Source of the DNA: Limnoglobus roseus
GTDB lineage: Bacteria > Planctomycetota > Planctomycetia > Gemmatales > Gemmataceae
Length of the DNA: 64,000 bases
Direction of reading: 5' to 3'
Assembly (NCBI RefSeq): GCF_008254045.1
Contig: NZ_CP042425.1
Coordinates: forward strand, 992,001-1,056,000
Shown here: positions 8,049 through 16,342 of the stretch, one piece after another
How positions within the stretch are numbered: position 1 is the stretch's first letter
Layout: the number at the start of each line of letters is the position of its first letter
Notes under the pieces: generated by a model
Seen by the model: the letters and a program-made list of their open reading frames with translations, nothing else
What the model was told of the DNA's origin: nothing
The model's database searches: none
Made by a program: the position numbers and the translations under genes

Positions 8049-8729
8049 TTACCGCAACTCCGGCTCCGCGATCATGCGGACGTAACGGGCAAGAAGCATC
8101 TGCACGGCCTGGACGGTCTGCCACTCGTTGAACCCGAGTTTAACTTCCGTGCCGTCCTCGTTGGCGTCGATGTTCTCGACCGCCGAAGTCAGGCCCTGGT
8201 GCATGTAGTCGAGGATTTCTGCGAGGCGGGCCGCCTGAGCACCGGTCAATTTCTGCGGCAGCGGCGGGATGTCCTCGTCGCGGGCGCTCCACTCGCCGTT
8301 GCCCTTGTCGGTCCGCTGGGTCACGTCGATCATGTTCCGGCCGCCGAGCGATTTGGCCAACTCGTCGAGCCGTAGCGTGGCCGCGTTGCCGGCCGCCGGC
8401 AGACCGGCGGCAGAGCCGCGGCGGGCGGCGATTTCTTCCATCGTGCCGAATAGTAGCATCGACCGACCGACCGAAACCTGGTCGCCCGGCCGCAGGCGGC
8501 GGATCTGGACCGTCGTACCGTTGACACGGGTGCCGTTGGTGCTTTCGAGGTCGGTGATGATCACGTCGCCGTCCTCGTACTGGACTTTGGCGTGATAGCG
8601 GCTGATTCGCTCGTCGTTCAGGCGAAGGCCGTTACCCTCTTCGCGGCCGATCGTGCACGGAATCGGGAGGTCGCGGAAGACGCGGCCCTTGTCAACGCCT
8701 TCTAGAACCAGAAAAGTGACCGTTCTCAT
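8049..8729 (-). CDS. FHA domain protein
   Basis: A 226-residue protein whose first ~95 residues are a forkhead-associated domain: GREEGNGLRLND, then the phosphothreonine-binding R-I-S-R-Y-H (41-46) and DLESTNGTRVNG. The rest, with no known domain, has an amphipathic helical stretch (LTGAQAARLAEILDYMHQGL) and may mediate oligomerisation. FHA domains bind phosphothreonine, so it may act downstream of Ser/Thr kinases like those at 53-56 kb; that link is inference. Start ATG at 8729 is preferred to one 12 codons upstream because AGGA lies 8 bases before it and the domain starts at residue 4. No membrane segment, so cytoplasmic. Confidence 0.88.
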   Translation of the reverse strand: MRTVTFLVLEGVDKGRVFRDLPIPCTIGREEGNGLRLNDERISRYHAKVQYEDGDVIITDLESTNGTRVNGTTVQIRRLRPGDQVSVGRSMLLFGTMEEIAARRGSAAGLPAAGNAATLRLDELAKSLGGRNMIDVTQRTDKGNGEWSARDEDIPPLPQKLTGAQAARLAEILDYMHQGLTSAVENIDANEDGTEVKLGFNEWQTVQAVQMLLARYVRMIAEPELR

Positions 8730-8957
8730 GCGAAATCCTATTGGTCGCCCCGGCCGACGAAACATCCCAAGAGACTAAGCCTTCTCGCTCTTACTGGTAT
8801 AGCACGCTTTGAACTGCGAAAAGGCGGCGGGTGTCTGATTTGGGAATCCAGGTTTCCCCATTATTTCACCGTTCGCGTCACAGTGTCAACTTTATCTTCT
8901 CACGGAGAAGAAAATATTCCCGAATTCCTTCGCGGACCAGGGGACCCCGTCCGGAAT

Positions 8958-8990
8958 GAAAAAACCCCGGCAGCGTGCCGCTGCCGGGGT
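8958..8990 (-). terminator. rho-independent terminator of the BBP7 gene
   Basis: Perfect 10-base stem ACCCCGGCAG / CTGCCGGGGT (8964-8973, 8981-8990) with a run of six T on the minus strand at 8959-8964, 25 bases past the stop of the gene at 9015-10478. Confidence 0.85.
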
Positions 8991-9014
8991 CGAGCGTGCC
9001 GGATTCTCCCCGGC

Positions 9015-10478
9015 TTAATACTTGAGGATCATCGAGAACGTCACCCCTTGCGCCCAGAAGTCGGTCTGGGGGAACGTGCGGGCGGCGAGCGGCACCACCG
9101 TGCCCGTGCCGAAGTTCTGGCTCGTCGGCAGAATCGCCGAGTTCACGGTGTTGCTGATGACGTTGCCCGGCCGCAGCACGTGGTTCACTTGCAGGTAGCT
9201 GTAGCCGATGGCCGTCGTGAACCACGAGGTCCAGTTGTAGCCGAGGTTCGTGCCGACATCCGACAGCACGGCGAACTCGTCGTGCCGCGTCCGGCCGATG
9301 TTCTGGGCGTTGGCGTACAGGCCGCCGATCCCTTGGGCGAACAGGTTACGTTGCGTGTCCAACAGGTTCGAGCGGCCGTCGATGTCGAGCGTCTCGTTCA
9401 TCACACCGAGGGCGATCTTGGCCTTCAGGCCGAAATTCCACCGGCCGCAGGTGGCCGTGGCGTTGATCCCGAACTGGCCGCCGTAGAATCGGTTGAACAC
9501 GTCGAAGCTGTCCGACACGCCGACGACCGCGGGCGAGAAGATGGCCGCCCCGTTGAACCGCGGCTGACCGTTGCCGATGATCGTGGAGGCCGAGTCGATC
9601 CGCAGGTCTTCGTGGATTTCCATGAACCGGAAGCCCGCGATGCCGTTGACGTTGATCTTGCACCCGTCGTCCGGGCAACTGCGGTACAGGTTCGTCAGCA
9701 GGCTGGCTTCGCCGCCGTAGATTTCGTTCCGCGTGACGACCGAGACGCTGCCGCTGGCCAGCCCTTGTTGGGCGACGGTCAACACGGCCGGGTTACCGGT
9801 CGCCGCGTCGATGAACGGCCGGGCGAGAACCGGGATGCCGTTCGTGTCGGACGCGGCATAGTAGGCGTTCGACTTCCGCTCCAGCAACATGCCGCCGAGT
9901 TCGATCCCGATGCGGCGGTCGGCGTCTCGGAAGTACCCGCCGGTGATGTTGAACCCGGAGAACACGTTGTACCCGAGGTCCGACTGGCTGAAGAGCAGCG
10001 TCGTCGTCGGGCGGCCGGCGATGCCCGCGTCTTGCGGGGCGCTGGTGCTGACGAACGGCACGTTCGCCGGTTGAGCCTTCACGAAGAAGAGCAAGAACTG
10101 GCTGTCGAGGTAGAAGCAGTTCGCCCGCGATTGTGCGGCTGCACCGCCCGACTGGGCGAAGGCCCCTTCCCACGCCTGCTGGCCGTGCAGGCCCGGCGGA
10201 TACATCGGCCCGCCGGCCCCCGGGTCGCCGCCGGGATAGCCACCGCCCGGGTAGCCGCCCATTTCCGGCCCGCCCGGCCCCATCGGCCCGAAGGAGCCGA
10301 CCGGCGGCGGTATGATTTCACCCACTTGCGGCCCGCCGGCGGGTTGAAACCCACCGTCGTAGCCGGGCACCGGGCCGAGCGCCGTGGGCGGCGGCACCGG
10401 GGTTTGTGGCGATTGCGCGAACACGGCACCGGCCCCCACCGTGAACGCCGCGATTGTCCCCAGCACACGTTTCCGCAT
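9015..10478 (-). CDS. BBP7-type outer-membrane beta-barrel protein
   Basis: A 487-residue exported protein. The signal peptide is RKRVLGTIAAFTVGAGAVFA with cleavage before QSPQTP. Residues 22-110 are Pro/Gly-rich (PGGGYPGGDPGAGGP), then a long beta-rich region follows. It carries aromatic-alternating strands such as FNITGGYFRDADRRIGIELGGMLLERK and ends in a terminal Tyr (VTFSMILKY), as outer-membrane barrels do. This matches the planctomycete BBP7 (putative beta barrel porin-7) family. The ATG at 10478 has AGGAG 7 bases upstream; the frame stays open further upstream, but without a signal peptide. Two cysteine pairs (SCPDDGC) suggest a disulfide. The ligand or transported substrate is unknown. 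Confidence 0.85.
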   Translation of the reverse strand: MRKRVLGTIAAFTVGAGAVFAQSPQTPVPPPTALGPVPGYDGGFQPAGGPQVGEIIPPPVGSFGPMGPGGPEMGGYPGGGYPGGDPGAGGPMYPPGLHGQQAWEGAFAQSGGAAAQSRANCFYLDSQFLLFFVKAQPANVPFVSTSAPQDAGIAGRPTTTLLFSQSDLGYNVFSGFNITGGYFRDADRRIGIELGGMLLERKSNAYYAASDTNGIPVLARPFIDAATGNPAVLTVAQQGLASGSVSVVTRNEIYGGEASLLTNLYRSCPDDGCKINVNGIAGFRFMEIHEDLRIDSASTIIGNGQPRFNGAAIFSPAVVGVSDSFDVFNRFYGGQFGINATATCGRWNFGLKAKIALGVMNETLDIDGRSNLLDTQRNLFAQGIGGLYANAQNIGRTRHDEFAVLSDVGTNLGYNWTSWFTTAIGYSYLQVNHVLRPGNVISNTVNSAILPTSQNFGTGTVVPLAARTFPQTDFWAQGVTFSMILKY

Positions 10479-10890
10479 GGCACGCTCCTGAACTGCCCAC
10501 CCGTACCGGGTCGGGGCGGTCGTTGATATGGTCCGCCGGCTCTCCCCCGAGCCGACCGCGGGCCACTCACGCCTGTGACCTGCACTGGCGGCACCCAACG
10601 GTAGCCACCGCCCGCGCGAACGGATTGCTTCTCTAGCCGACATGATCGGCACGACCGGTCCGGTAACATGAGGGATGTTCGGCAAAGTTTGTGCGAACGA
10701 CACAATCGGCGGATCGGTAGGAATTGCCGAACCTGCCAAAACTGCCGCGTCCGGAGGATTCCACGCCGCGCGAACGAGAGCGAAATTTCCACCCTCGCCC
10801 GCGCGGCCGGCGGGTATCCGTATCCCCCCGCCCCCGAGTTCGTAAAACACTCTCACCCCTCCTCTGTCTTTGATCCCCATCGGGTGTCGT
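10479..10890. other. 412-bp divergent intergenic region
   Basis: No convincing coding sequence or RNA gene. It must hold the promoters of the BBP7 gene (minus) and the TIM-barrel gene (plus). Repeated TGCC/GGCA words occur at 10722-10746 (TTGCCGAACCTGCCAAAACT), but no standard -35/-10 pair stands out. The short ORFs here lack family features. Confidence 0.6.
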
Positions 10891-11799
10891 ATGCAACTCG
10901 GCTTCGTGAGTGCCATCCTGAGCGACCTGTCGCTGGAAGACGTGTTGAAGTTCGCCTCCGACGAAGGCTTCCAGTGCGTGGAATTGATGTGCTGGCCGGT
11001 GAGCAAGGCCGAGCGGCGGTACGCGGGGGTCACCCACGTCGACGTGACGAACTTCACGCCGGAACAAGGGCAGCGGGTGAAGGATTTGGCCGCGAAGCAC
11101 GGCGTTAGCATCTCCAGCCTCGGGTATTACCCGAACCCGCTCGACCCGGACCCGGCCCACCGCGAGTTGGTCATCGGGCACTTGAGGAAGGTGATCGCCG
11201 CCGCCCCGCTCGTCGGCACCAAGATCGTCAACACGTTCATCGGCCGCGACTGGCACCAGACGATCGAGGACAACTTCAACATGATCGCCCGCGTCTGGCC
11301 GGGCATCCTCGACGCGGCGAAGGCGGCCGGCGTGACCATCGGCATCGAGCACTGCCCGATGCTGTTCAGCAACGACGAGTGGCCGGGCGGCAAGAACGTA
11401 GCCATCAGCCCGGCCGTGTGGCGGCGGCTGTTCCAGGCGTTCCCGACGGCCCCGATCGGGTTGAACTTCGACCCGTCGCACCTGATCTGGCAGTTCATCG
11501 ACGCCGGCCGGGCGTTACGGGAGTTCGGCCGGAAGATCGTCCACGTTCACGCGAAGGACGAGCGGATCAACCCGGACAAGCTCTACGAAGGCGGCGTGAT
11601 GGGCCTCGGCTGGCACACGCCAAAGTTGCCCGGTCTCGGCGACGTGAAGTGGCCGGAGTTCTTCTCGTCCCTGACCGACACGGGGTACAATGGGGCGGTG
11701 TGTATCGAGGTGGAGGACCGCGCCTTCGACCGCGACTTCGCCGACCGCCGGCGGGCGCTCCGGCAGAGCAAGAAGTTCTTGGAACAGTTCGTGGCGTGA
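10891..11799 (+). CDS. sugar phosphate isomerase/epimerase, xylose isomerase-like TIM barrel
   Basis: A 302-residue AP-endonuclease-2/xylose-isomerase-like TIM barrel. Conserved metal-site stretches are visible: TIGIEHCPM (Glu ligand), LNFDPSHLIWQFID (Asp, His), KIVHVHAKDE (His) and CIEVEDRAF (Glu). This family isomerises or epimerises sugars and related polyols in the cytoplasm; substrate cannot be told. The ATG at 10891 is chosen over a TTG at 10870 because family similarity begins at MQLGFVSAIL. It is separated from the next gene by 12 bases, but that gene has a different composition, so an operon is uncertain. Confidence 0.88.
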   Translation: MQLGFVSAILSDLSLEDVLKFASDEGFQCVELMCWPVSKAERRYAGVTHVDVTNFTPEQGQRVKDLAAKHGVSISSLGYYPNPLDPDPAHRELVIGHLRKVIAAAPLVGTKIVNTFIGRDWHQTIEDNFNMIARVWPGILDAAKAAGVTIGIEHCPMLFSNDEWPGGKNVAISPAVWRRLFQAFPTAPIGLNFDPSHLIWQFIDAGRALREFGRKIVHVHAKDERINPDKLYEGGVMGLGWHTPKLPGLGDVKWPEFFSSLTDTGYNGAVCIEVEDRAFDRDFADRRRALRQSKKFLEQFVA

Positions 11800-11811
11800 G
11801 AGGGGGCGGGG

Positions 11812-12288
11812 ATGGTTAACGAGATGCTGGAACGGTTAACAGGTCACGATCGTTATCGACCTCTCCACCCGGCGTTCTCTCAGCAAGGCTTGCGCCACGG
11901 CCTCATCTGGTCTAGTGCATGGGGGCGCTGGGCTGCGACGTGTAAAGCCGCCGCCGTCGCCGATCGCGTCGAGGAATTACACGCCGTCCGCGAGCAATAC
12001 CTGCGCGTGTTACAAGCCTATACGCACTTTTTGAAGGCTCTGTTGGTTCTCGAGCCCGACGCCCACGACGACTTCCCGGAACGAAGCCGGTTACAATCCT
12101 GTCTCGATGAGCTTGCGGCTTTACACGCCAAGTTGTCCGCACGATGGGTCACACTCGACGACCTCTACGCCATCACCGCCGAATACCTCTCACCGACCGC
12201 CGCCGAAGCCGTACAACTCGCAGCCCATTCCCCGCCACCGCAAGCGTGGTACGACGAGGATGCTGACCCCTTTTCACCGGTCGACTGA
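11812..12288 (+). CDS. hypothetical protein, possible partner of a PemK-like toxin
   Basis: A 158-residue, probably helical cytoplasmic protein of no recognised family. It contains long amphipathic segments (VADRVEELHAVREQYLRVLQAYTHFLKALL) and ends with an acidic tail (YDEDADPFSPVD). It ends 9 bases before a PemK/MazF-like gene. Antitoxins of PemK toxins are usually short (60-90 residues) with an N-terminal DNA-binding fold; this one is longer and shows none, so an antitoxin role is only suggested by position. Codon use is less GC-biased at third positions than the flanking housekeeping genes, consistent with acquired DNA. Confidence 0.6.
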   Translation: MVNEMLERLTGHDRYRPLHPAFSQQGLRHGLIWSSAWGRWAATCKAAAVADRVEELHAVREQYLRVLQAYTHFLKALLVLEPDAHDDFPERSRLQSCLDELAALHAKLSARWVTLDDLYAITAEYLSPTAAEAVQLAAHSPPPQAWYDEDADPFSPVD

Positions 12289-12297
12289 GGTCGAGTC

Positions 12298-12684
12298 GTG
12301 TCATCTCCCCTTCAGCAAGGCCGGATCGTTTGGGTCACCACTCGGGACCCGAACGGCGTGAACGAGAAGAAACGACCCGCAGTCATCCTCACGCCAACGG
12401 GCGAAATTCAGACAGACAGAACTGTTTTGCTCGCGGCGATCAGTTCTGCAAACGTCGCGTCGGAAGAGGCTATCGTTCGGTTGACCTGGAACCGCGAGGG
12501 CACGACAAGTACCTGCTTACGGCGAGCGTGCCACGTGGTCTGTTCGTGGCTGGTCTATGCCCCGGTCGCCGCAGTGGAGAGCACGTCCGGTGTGGTCAAT
12601 CCACGAGAACTGGTCGCGATTTTGGCGAAGGTCTATGCCCTGAGCCCGCCATCGGATGCACCCAGAGATCAGACATCGAGATGA
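12298..12684 (+). CDS. PemK/MazF-family toxin-like protein
   Basis: A 128-residue protein with the PemK/MazF beginning QGRIVWVTTRDPNGVNEKKR followed by PAVILTP, which corresponds to the conserved G-x-I-x-W-V ... K-x-R-P-x-V-I-L of these endoribonucleases. The middle includes RACHVVCSWLVY where the family has the S-x-A-x-C/V region. MazF/PemK toxins cleave mRNA in the cytoplasm. GTG start at 12298 lies 9 bases after the upstream gene. The C-terminal SPPSDAPRDQTSR tail is probably disordered. The gene ends 2 bases before the stop of the convergent protease gene. Function as a toxin is inferred, since residues that carry out cleavage vary in the family. Confidence 0.65.
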   Translation: MSSPLQQGRIVWVTTRDPNGVNEKKRPAVILTPTGEIQTDRTVLLAAISSANVASEEAIVRLTWNREGTTSTCLRRACHVVCSWLVYAPVAAVESTSGVVNPRELVAILAKVYALSPPSDAPRDQTSR

Positions 12685-12686
12685 TT

Positions 12687-14081
12687 TCACTTCTCGACGA
12701 TCGGCCGCAACTTCGTCAGGTAGTTCACGCCCTTCGGTGATAGGAGATCGACCCGCTCCAGCGTTTCGAAGGCGTCTTCGCGGATTACGGGGTCGGCGGC
12801 CCGCCAGCAGTTGAGGCACGCGGTCCACTCGGGTTCGCGGCCCTCCGCGTCGGTCGCCGCCTGAAAGGCAACCAAGAGCGGGCGGACCGCCTCTTCCCGG
12901 GACAGTTCGGCCTGCGCGACGGGCGTGACCGTTGCGGCGGCCAGTGCCCACGCGAACAGGTACAGGCTGAGTAGGACCGCTGCCACCCGCGGCGACGGCA
13001 GTCGCATCGCGGCTTGCCCGTGCAGGTCGCGCATGACCACGGCCAGACGAGTCGGGTCGTAGTTGTTCGCCAGGGCCAGAGCCACGCCGAAGAGTTCTCG
13101 CAGCATGTCGTTCGGCACGTCGGCCAGGTGATCGGGCATCGACGAGAAGTGGCCGCCCAGCACCTTGCGGGACCGCGCCTGCCGGTGGGTGAGCGGCGTC
13201 GCCAACAGCGTGAACGTGGCGATCAGGCCGAGGACGACCTTCGCGATCACCGTTTCCACCCAGATCATGAGCACGACGAGCATCGCGATGGTGAACGCCC
13301 GGAAGACCGTCCCCGCCCACGGCCGGCGACTGAGGAACAGTGCGTCCAGCACCCGTCCGCCGTCCAGTGGCACCACCGGCAACAGGTTGAAGGCGTTGAG
13401 GATCAACAGCATTCGGATCAACTCGAACAGGGCGTGTTCGACCGGCGGCCGGAACGCGAAGTACAACCCCGCCGCGGCCACTAACCCCGGCAGCGGCCCC
13501 ATCAGGTACGTGACGGCCCGCTTCCACCCGGCCGCGGTTTCGGGGCGACGGGGGCCGACCGTGCCGAAGAACGGGACGATGAACATCTTCACGTCGCGGT
13601 AGCCGAAGTACCGCATTGCGAGGAAGTGGCCGAGTTCGTGGAGGAACACGACGCCGACCGCCATGCCGATCCACCGCACGCTTTCCCACAGGAACGATAG
13701 CAGGAACAGCACCAGCGCCACGGCCAGCAGTTGAAAGATTCGCCGACTCTCGCCCGGCGACGGCGCGGGAAGGGGTCGCAGCAGTTCGGCCTTGGTCTGT
13801 TGGAAGAGGATTTCGAACTCGATCTCGCCGCGCAACTGCGAGTCGAGCAGAGCCACCGGTCCGCGGACGGGAGCCGTCGGGTTCACCCGCAACGGCGTCG
13901 GCGTGTCCTCGTGGTCTTCGTTTTCGTCGGCGGCGTCCTCGTTCGGTTCCGACCACGGGATGTCGTTATCGTCATCGTCCGACAGCCCCGGTTCTTTGGG
14001 CGCGTTCGGGTCGTCGGCCCACGGGTCGAAGTTGGGGTCGTCGGGGTCGAACGGTCTGTCCGGCGGCGGCGGGGTCTTCAC
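12687..14081 (-). CDS. site-2 protease family (M50) membrane metalloprotease
   Basis: A 464-residue membrane protein. Residues 1-60 are Pro/Asp-rich and acidic, then four to six hydrophobic segments follow (IFQLLAVALVLFLLSFLW, MAVGVVFLHELGH, YLMGPLPGLVAAAGLYF, VLGLIATFTLL). The zinc motif HELGH is at 148-152 and the third ligand motif VPLDGGRV (LDGGR 239-243) is intact. These proteases cut transmembrane helices within the membrane, releasing anti-sigma factors or similar. No PDZ domain is visible. The C-terminal third has a further membrane segment (VAAVLLSLYLFAWALAAATV) and a soluble tail. Substrate unknown; no sigma or anti-sigma gene is adjacent. Confidence 0.88.
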   Translation of the reverse strand: MKTPPPPDRPFDPDDPNFDPWADDPNAPKEPGLSDDDDNDIPWSEPNEDAADENEDHEDTPTPLRVNPTAPVRGPVALLDSQLRGEIEFEILFQQTKAELLRPLPAPSPGESRRIFQLLAVALVLFLLSFLWESVRWIGMAVGVVFLHELGHFLAMRYFGYRDVKMFIVPFFGTVGPRRPETAAGWKRAVTYLMGPLPGLVAAAGLYFAFRPPVEHALFELIRMLLILNAFNLLPVVPLDGGRVLDALFLSRRPWAGTVFRAFTIAMLVVLMIWVETVIAKVVLGLIATFTLLATPLTHRQARSRKVLGGHFSSMPDHLADVPNDMLRELFGVALALANNYDPTRLAVVMRDLHGQAAMRLPSPRVAAVLLSLYLFAWALAAATVTPVAQAELSREEAVRPLLVAFQAATDAEGREPEWTACLNCWRAADPVIREDAFETLERVDLLSPKGVNYLTKLRPIVEK

Positions 14082-14208
14082 GACGGCTCTCGGCGGGAAC
14101 GCTGGGCGGGTTCGCCTCTCTACGTTTTACCCGCTCCCGCCACTCGCGGGCAATTTTTTGTGAATCTGCGTTTCCGGCTCGACCCGTGGCCACGCACCGG
14201 GCGGCCGA

Positions 14209-14214
14209 TATAGT
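14209..14214 (+). promoter_or_regulatory. possible -10 element for rpmG
   Basis: TATAGT 58 bases upstream of the rpmG start in the 190-bp divergent gap. A matching -35 box is not evident, so this is tentative. Confidence 0.3.
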
Positions 14215-14271
14215 GACTGTTCGCGTCCGGGGCGAATTCTCCCGGGAGACACCCTCTAACCGGAGGCCGAC

Positions 14272-14442
14272 ATGGCCAAGGGCAAAGAAGCTCGGCACAT
14301 CATCAAGCTCGTGAGCAGCGAGAGCAACCACTGTTACTTCACCGAGAAGAACAAGAACAACACGAAGGACCGCATCCAACTGCGGAAGTTCGACCCGGTC
14401 GTGCGGAAGCACGTCATGTACAAGGAAGCCGGCAAGCTGTAA
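14272..14442 (+). CDS. rpmG: 50S ribosomal protein L33
   Basis: A 56-residue protein recognised by the L33 pattern near the C-terminus: [20 protein letters not shown], followed by MYKEAGKL. It is a small component of the large ribosomal subunit near the E-site. The ATG at 14272 has a clear GGAGG seven bases upstream. It has only one cysteine (in NHCYF), so it is the zinc-free (C-minus) form. The gene stands alone, with a strong terminator at 14470-14510 after it, and is divergent from the site-2 protease gene. Confidence 0.93.
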   Translation: MAKGKEARHIIKLVSSESNHCYFTEKNKNNTKDRIQLRKFDPVVRKHVMYKEAGKL

Positions 14443-14469
14443 CAGTTTCGCCGCGTCGCAGAGTCTTCT

Positions 14470-14510
14470 GAGTGGAGCGCGGGTGTCTCACCCGCGCTCC
14501 ACTCGTTTTT
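14470..14510 (+). terminator. rho-independent terminator of rpmG
   Basis: Perfect 15-base stem GAGTGGAGCGCGGGT / ACCCGCGCTCCACTC (14470-14484, 14490-14504) with loop GTCTC and tail GTTTTT, 27 bases after the rpmG stop. Confidence 0.9.
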
Positions 14511-14577
14511 GCGGTTGCACGTCGTTCACCCGGCGGGGTATACCCCACTCGGACCCGTCTCCGCACAAGGATGTGCC

Positions 14578-15627
14578 ATGACCGCGGTGGCCCGGACCAT
14601 TCCGCTCGACTCCCTCGCGTTCGCCCGGCAGATTCTCTTCGCCGAGTCGGACGCCCTGCGCGTTGTCGCGGACCGCATCGGCGAGAACTTCGAGCAAGTC
14701 ATCGACGTGTTGGCGAACTGTCGCGGCCGAGTCGCCGTTGTCGGCGTCGGCAAGTCGGCGGACGTCGGCCAGAAGCTCGTCGGCACGTTCAACTCCACCG
14801 GCACCCGCGCGTACACCCTTGATGCCACGAAGGCGGCCCACGGCGACCTCGGCATGGTCGCCCCGGAAGACGTGGTCGTGCTGTTCTCGCACAGCGGCGA
14901 GAGCGAGGAAATCGTCCGCCTGCTCGGTCCACTGCGGCAGTTCGCGAGTGCGATCATCGCCGTCACCGGAAACCCGAACGGCACGCTCGCGAAGGCGGCC
15001 GACGCCCGCATCGTTTACGGCCCGATCACGGAAGCCTGCCCGAACCAACTCGCCCCGAGTACCAGCACCACGGTGATGATCGCCCTCGGCGACGCGATCG
15101 CGTTCACCCTGAGCGAGAAGCGGAGCTTCTCGGCCGACGACTTCGCGAAGTTCCACCCGGCCGGCAGCCTCGGCCGCAAGTTGGCGACGGCCGAAGCGTT
15201 CATGCGGCACGGCGACGAACTCCGCATCGCGGCGACGACCGACACGGTGCGGAGCGTCTTCGCGAAGGTCCGACACACCGGCCGCCGCACCGGGGCGATC
15301 ATGCTCGTCGAAGCCGACGGCAAACTCGCCGGCCTGTTCACCGATTCCGACTTGGCCCGCCTGTTCGAGAACAACGACGACACCGCGTTCAACGGCCCCA
15401 TCGCGGCCGTCATGACCCGCACGCCGATCACGATCCGCCCGACCGCGAAAGTGAGAGAGGCCGTCGATCTGATGCGGTCACGGAAGGTCAGTGAACTGCC
15501 CGTCGTCGATGGCGACGGCCGCCCGGTCGGCATGATCGACATTACCGATCTGATTGGCCAGGAACCGCCAACACCGGCGAGCGGAGTTCGCCCGGCGTTA
15601 CGATTGGTGAAGCCGGCGGCCGAGTAA
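14578..15627 (+). CDS. kdsD: D-arabinose 5-phosphate isomerase, KpsF/GutQ family
   Basis: A 349-residue protein with an N-terminal SIS domain and two C-terminal CBS domains. The SIS core shows VAVVGVGKSADVGQKLVGTF, HGDLGM and LFSHSGESEEIV; the family motif KFHPAGSLGRKL is present. The CBS pair starts near residue 210 (VMTRTPITIRPTAKVREAVD). It converts ribulose 5-phosphate to arabinose 5-phosphate, the first committed step to Kdo of LPS. Start ATG 14578 has AAGGA 8 bases upstream and is chosen over an upstream TTG. kdsC and an LptA-like gene follow, which supports a Kdo/LPS role, though a palindrome separates it from kdsC. Confidence 0.92.
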   Translation: MTAVARTIPLDSLAFARQILFAESDALRVVADRIGENFEQVIDVLANCRGRVAVVGVGKSADVGQKLVGTFNSTGTRAYTLDATKAAHGDLGMVAPEDVVVLFSHSGESEEIVRLLGPLRQFASAIIAVTGNPNGTLAKAADARIVYGPITEACPNQLAPSTSTTVMIALGDAIAFTLSEKRSFSADDFAKFHPAGSLGRKLATAEAFMRHGDELRIAATTDTVRSVFAKVRHTGRRTGAIMLVEADGKLAGLFTDSDLARLFENNDDTAFNGPIAAVMTRTPITIRPTAKVREAVDLMRSRKVSELPVVDGDGRPVGMIDITDLIGQEPPTPASGVRPALRLVKPAAE

Positions 15628-15660
15628 AGTGGGGAGATACGACGGATGTGGAAGCGGTAT

Positions 15661-15742
15661 CAACGGCGAGCGTCCCGGCGTAAGCGGGACGTGTCAGTTT
15701 GCACGCAGACATGTCCCGCTTACGCCGGGACGCTCGCCGTTG
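15661..15742. repeat. 82-bp palindrome, GGCGAGCG family copy 1
   Basis: Arms of 35 bases (15661-15695, 15708-15742) pair with one mismatch, beginning CAACGGCGAGCGTCCCGGCG. It lies between kdsD and kdsC. Closely related elements are at 35450-35523 and 38703-38783; this copy has GTCCC where the others have GGCCC, with compensating changes on both arms. Confidence 0.88.
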
Positions 15743-15780
15743 CGACGGCAACCGCTGGTTGACACAAGGAAGGTCCGCAG

Positions 15781-16323
15781 TTGCCCCGCTTCTCCCCCAC
15801 TGAGTTAGCCGGCCGTGCGAAGCAGATTTCGCTGCTCGTTCTCGACGTAGACGGCGTGCTGACGGACGGCCGCATCGTGTACGCCGACGGCGGGTCGGAA
15901 CTGAAGCAGTTCCACGTCCGCGACGGGTCGGGCTTGAAGTTCTGGCGCGAGTCGGGTAATCGGGCCGCGATTATCTCCGGGCGGGCGTCGTCGGCCGTTG
16001 ATCGGCGGGCGAAAGAACTCGGCGTTGGCCCGGTGATTCAGGGAAGCTCGGATAAATCGGCGGCCCTGGACGAAGTGTTGAAAACCCTGGGCGTGTGGCC
16101 GCAACAGGTGTGTGCCATCGGCGACGATCTGCCGGACTTGCCGATGCTGCGGCGGTGCGGCCTCGCGGTAACGGTGGCCGACGCCTGCCGGGAAGTGCGG
16201 GCCGCGGCCGATTACGTGACGCAGTTGCCGGGCGGTCACGGGGCCGTGCGGGAAGCCATCGAGTGGCTGCTGACCCTGAAGGGGCAGTGGGGCGACGTGG
16301 TGAAGCAGTACACCGAGAAGTGA
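15781..16323 (+). CDS. kdsC: 3-deoxy-D-manno-octulosonate 8-phosphate phosphatase
   Basis: A 180-residue HAD-family phosphatase without a cap domain, normal for KdsC. The nucleophile motif LVLDVDGVLTDG places Asp22 and Asp24; ISGRASSAV is motif II (Ser), a Lys follows in QGSSDKSAAL, and IGDDLPDLPML is motif IV. It hydrolyses Kdo 8-phosphate to Kdo in the cytoplasm. The start is TTG at 15781, supported by AAGGAAGG about 8 bases upstream and by alignment of the catalytic motif. It follows kdsD and precedes a giant LptA-like gene by 19 bases. Confidence 0.92.
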   Translation: MPRFSPTELAGRAKQISLLVLDVDGVLTDGRIVYADGGSELKQFHVRDGSGLKFWRESGNRAAIISGRASSAVDRRAKELGVGPVIQGSSDKSAALDEVLKTLGVWPQQVCAIGDDLPDLPMLRRCGLAVTVADACREVRAAADYVTQLPGGHGAVREAIEWLLTLKGQWGDVVKQYTEK

Positions 16324-16342
16324 AACGCGAGGACGGTGATTC

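Noticed and set aside
10479..11111. Extension of the BBP7 gene upstream of 10478
   Set aside because: The extension overlaps the TIM-barrel gene and would bury the signal peptide, which starts at 10478 behind AGGAG.
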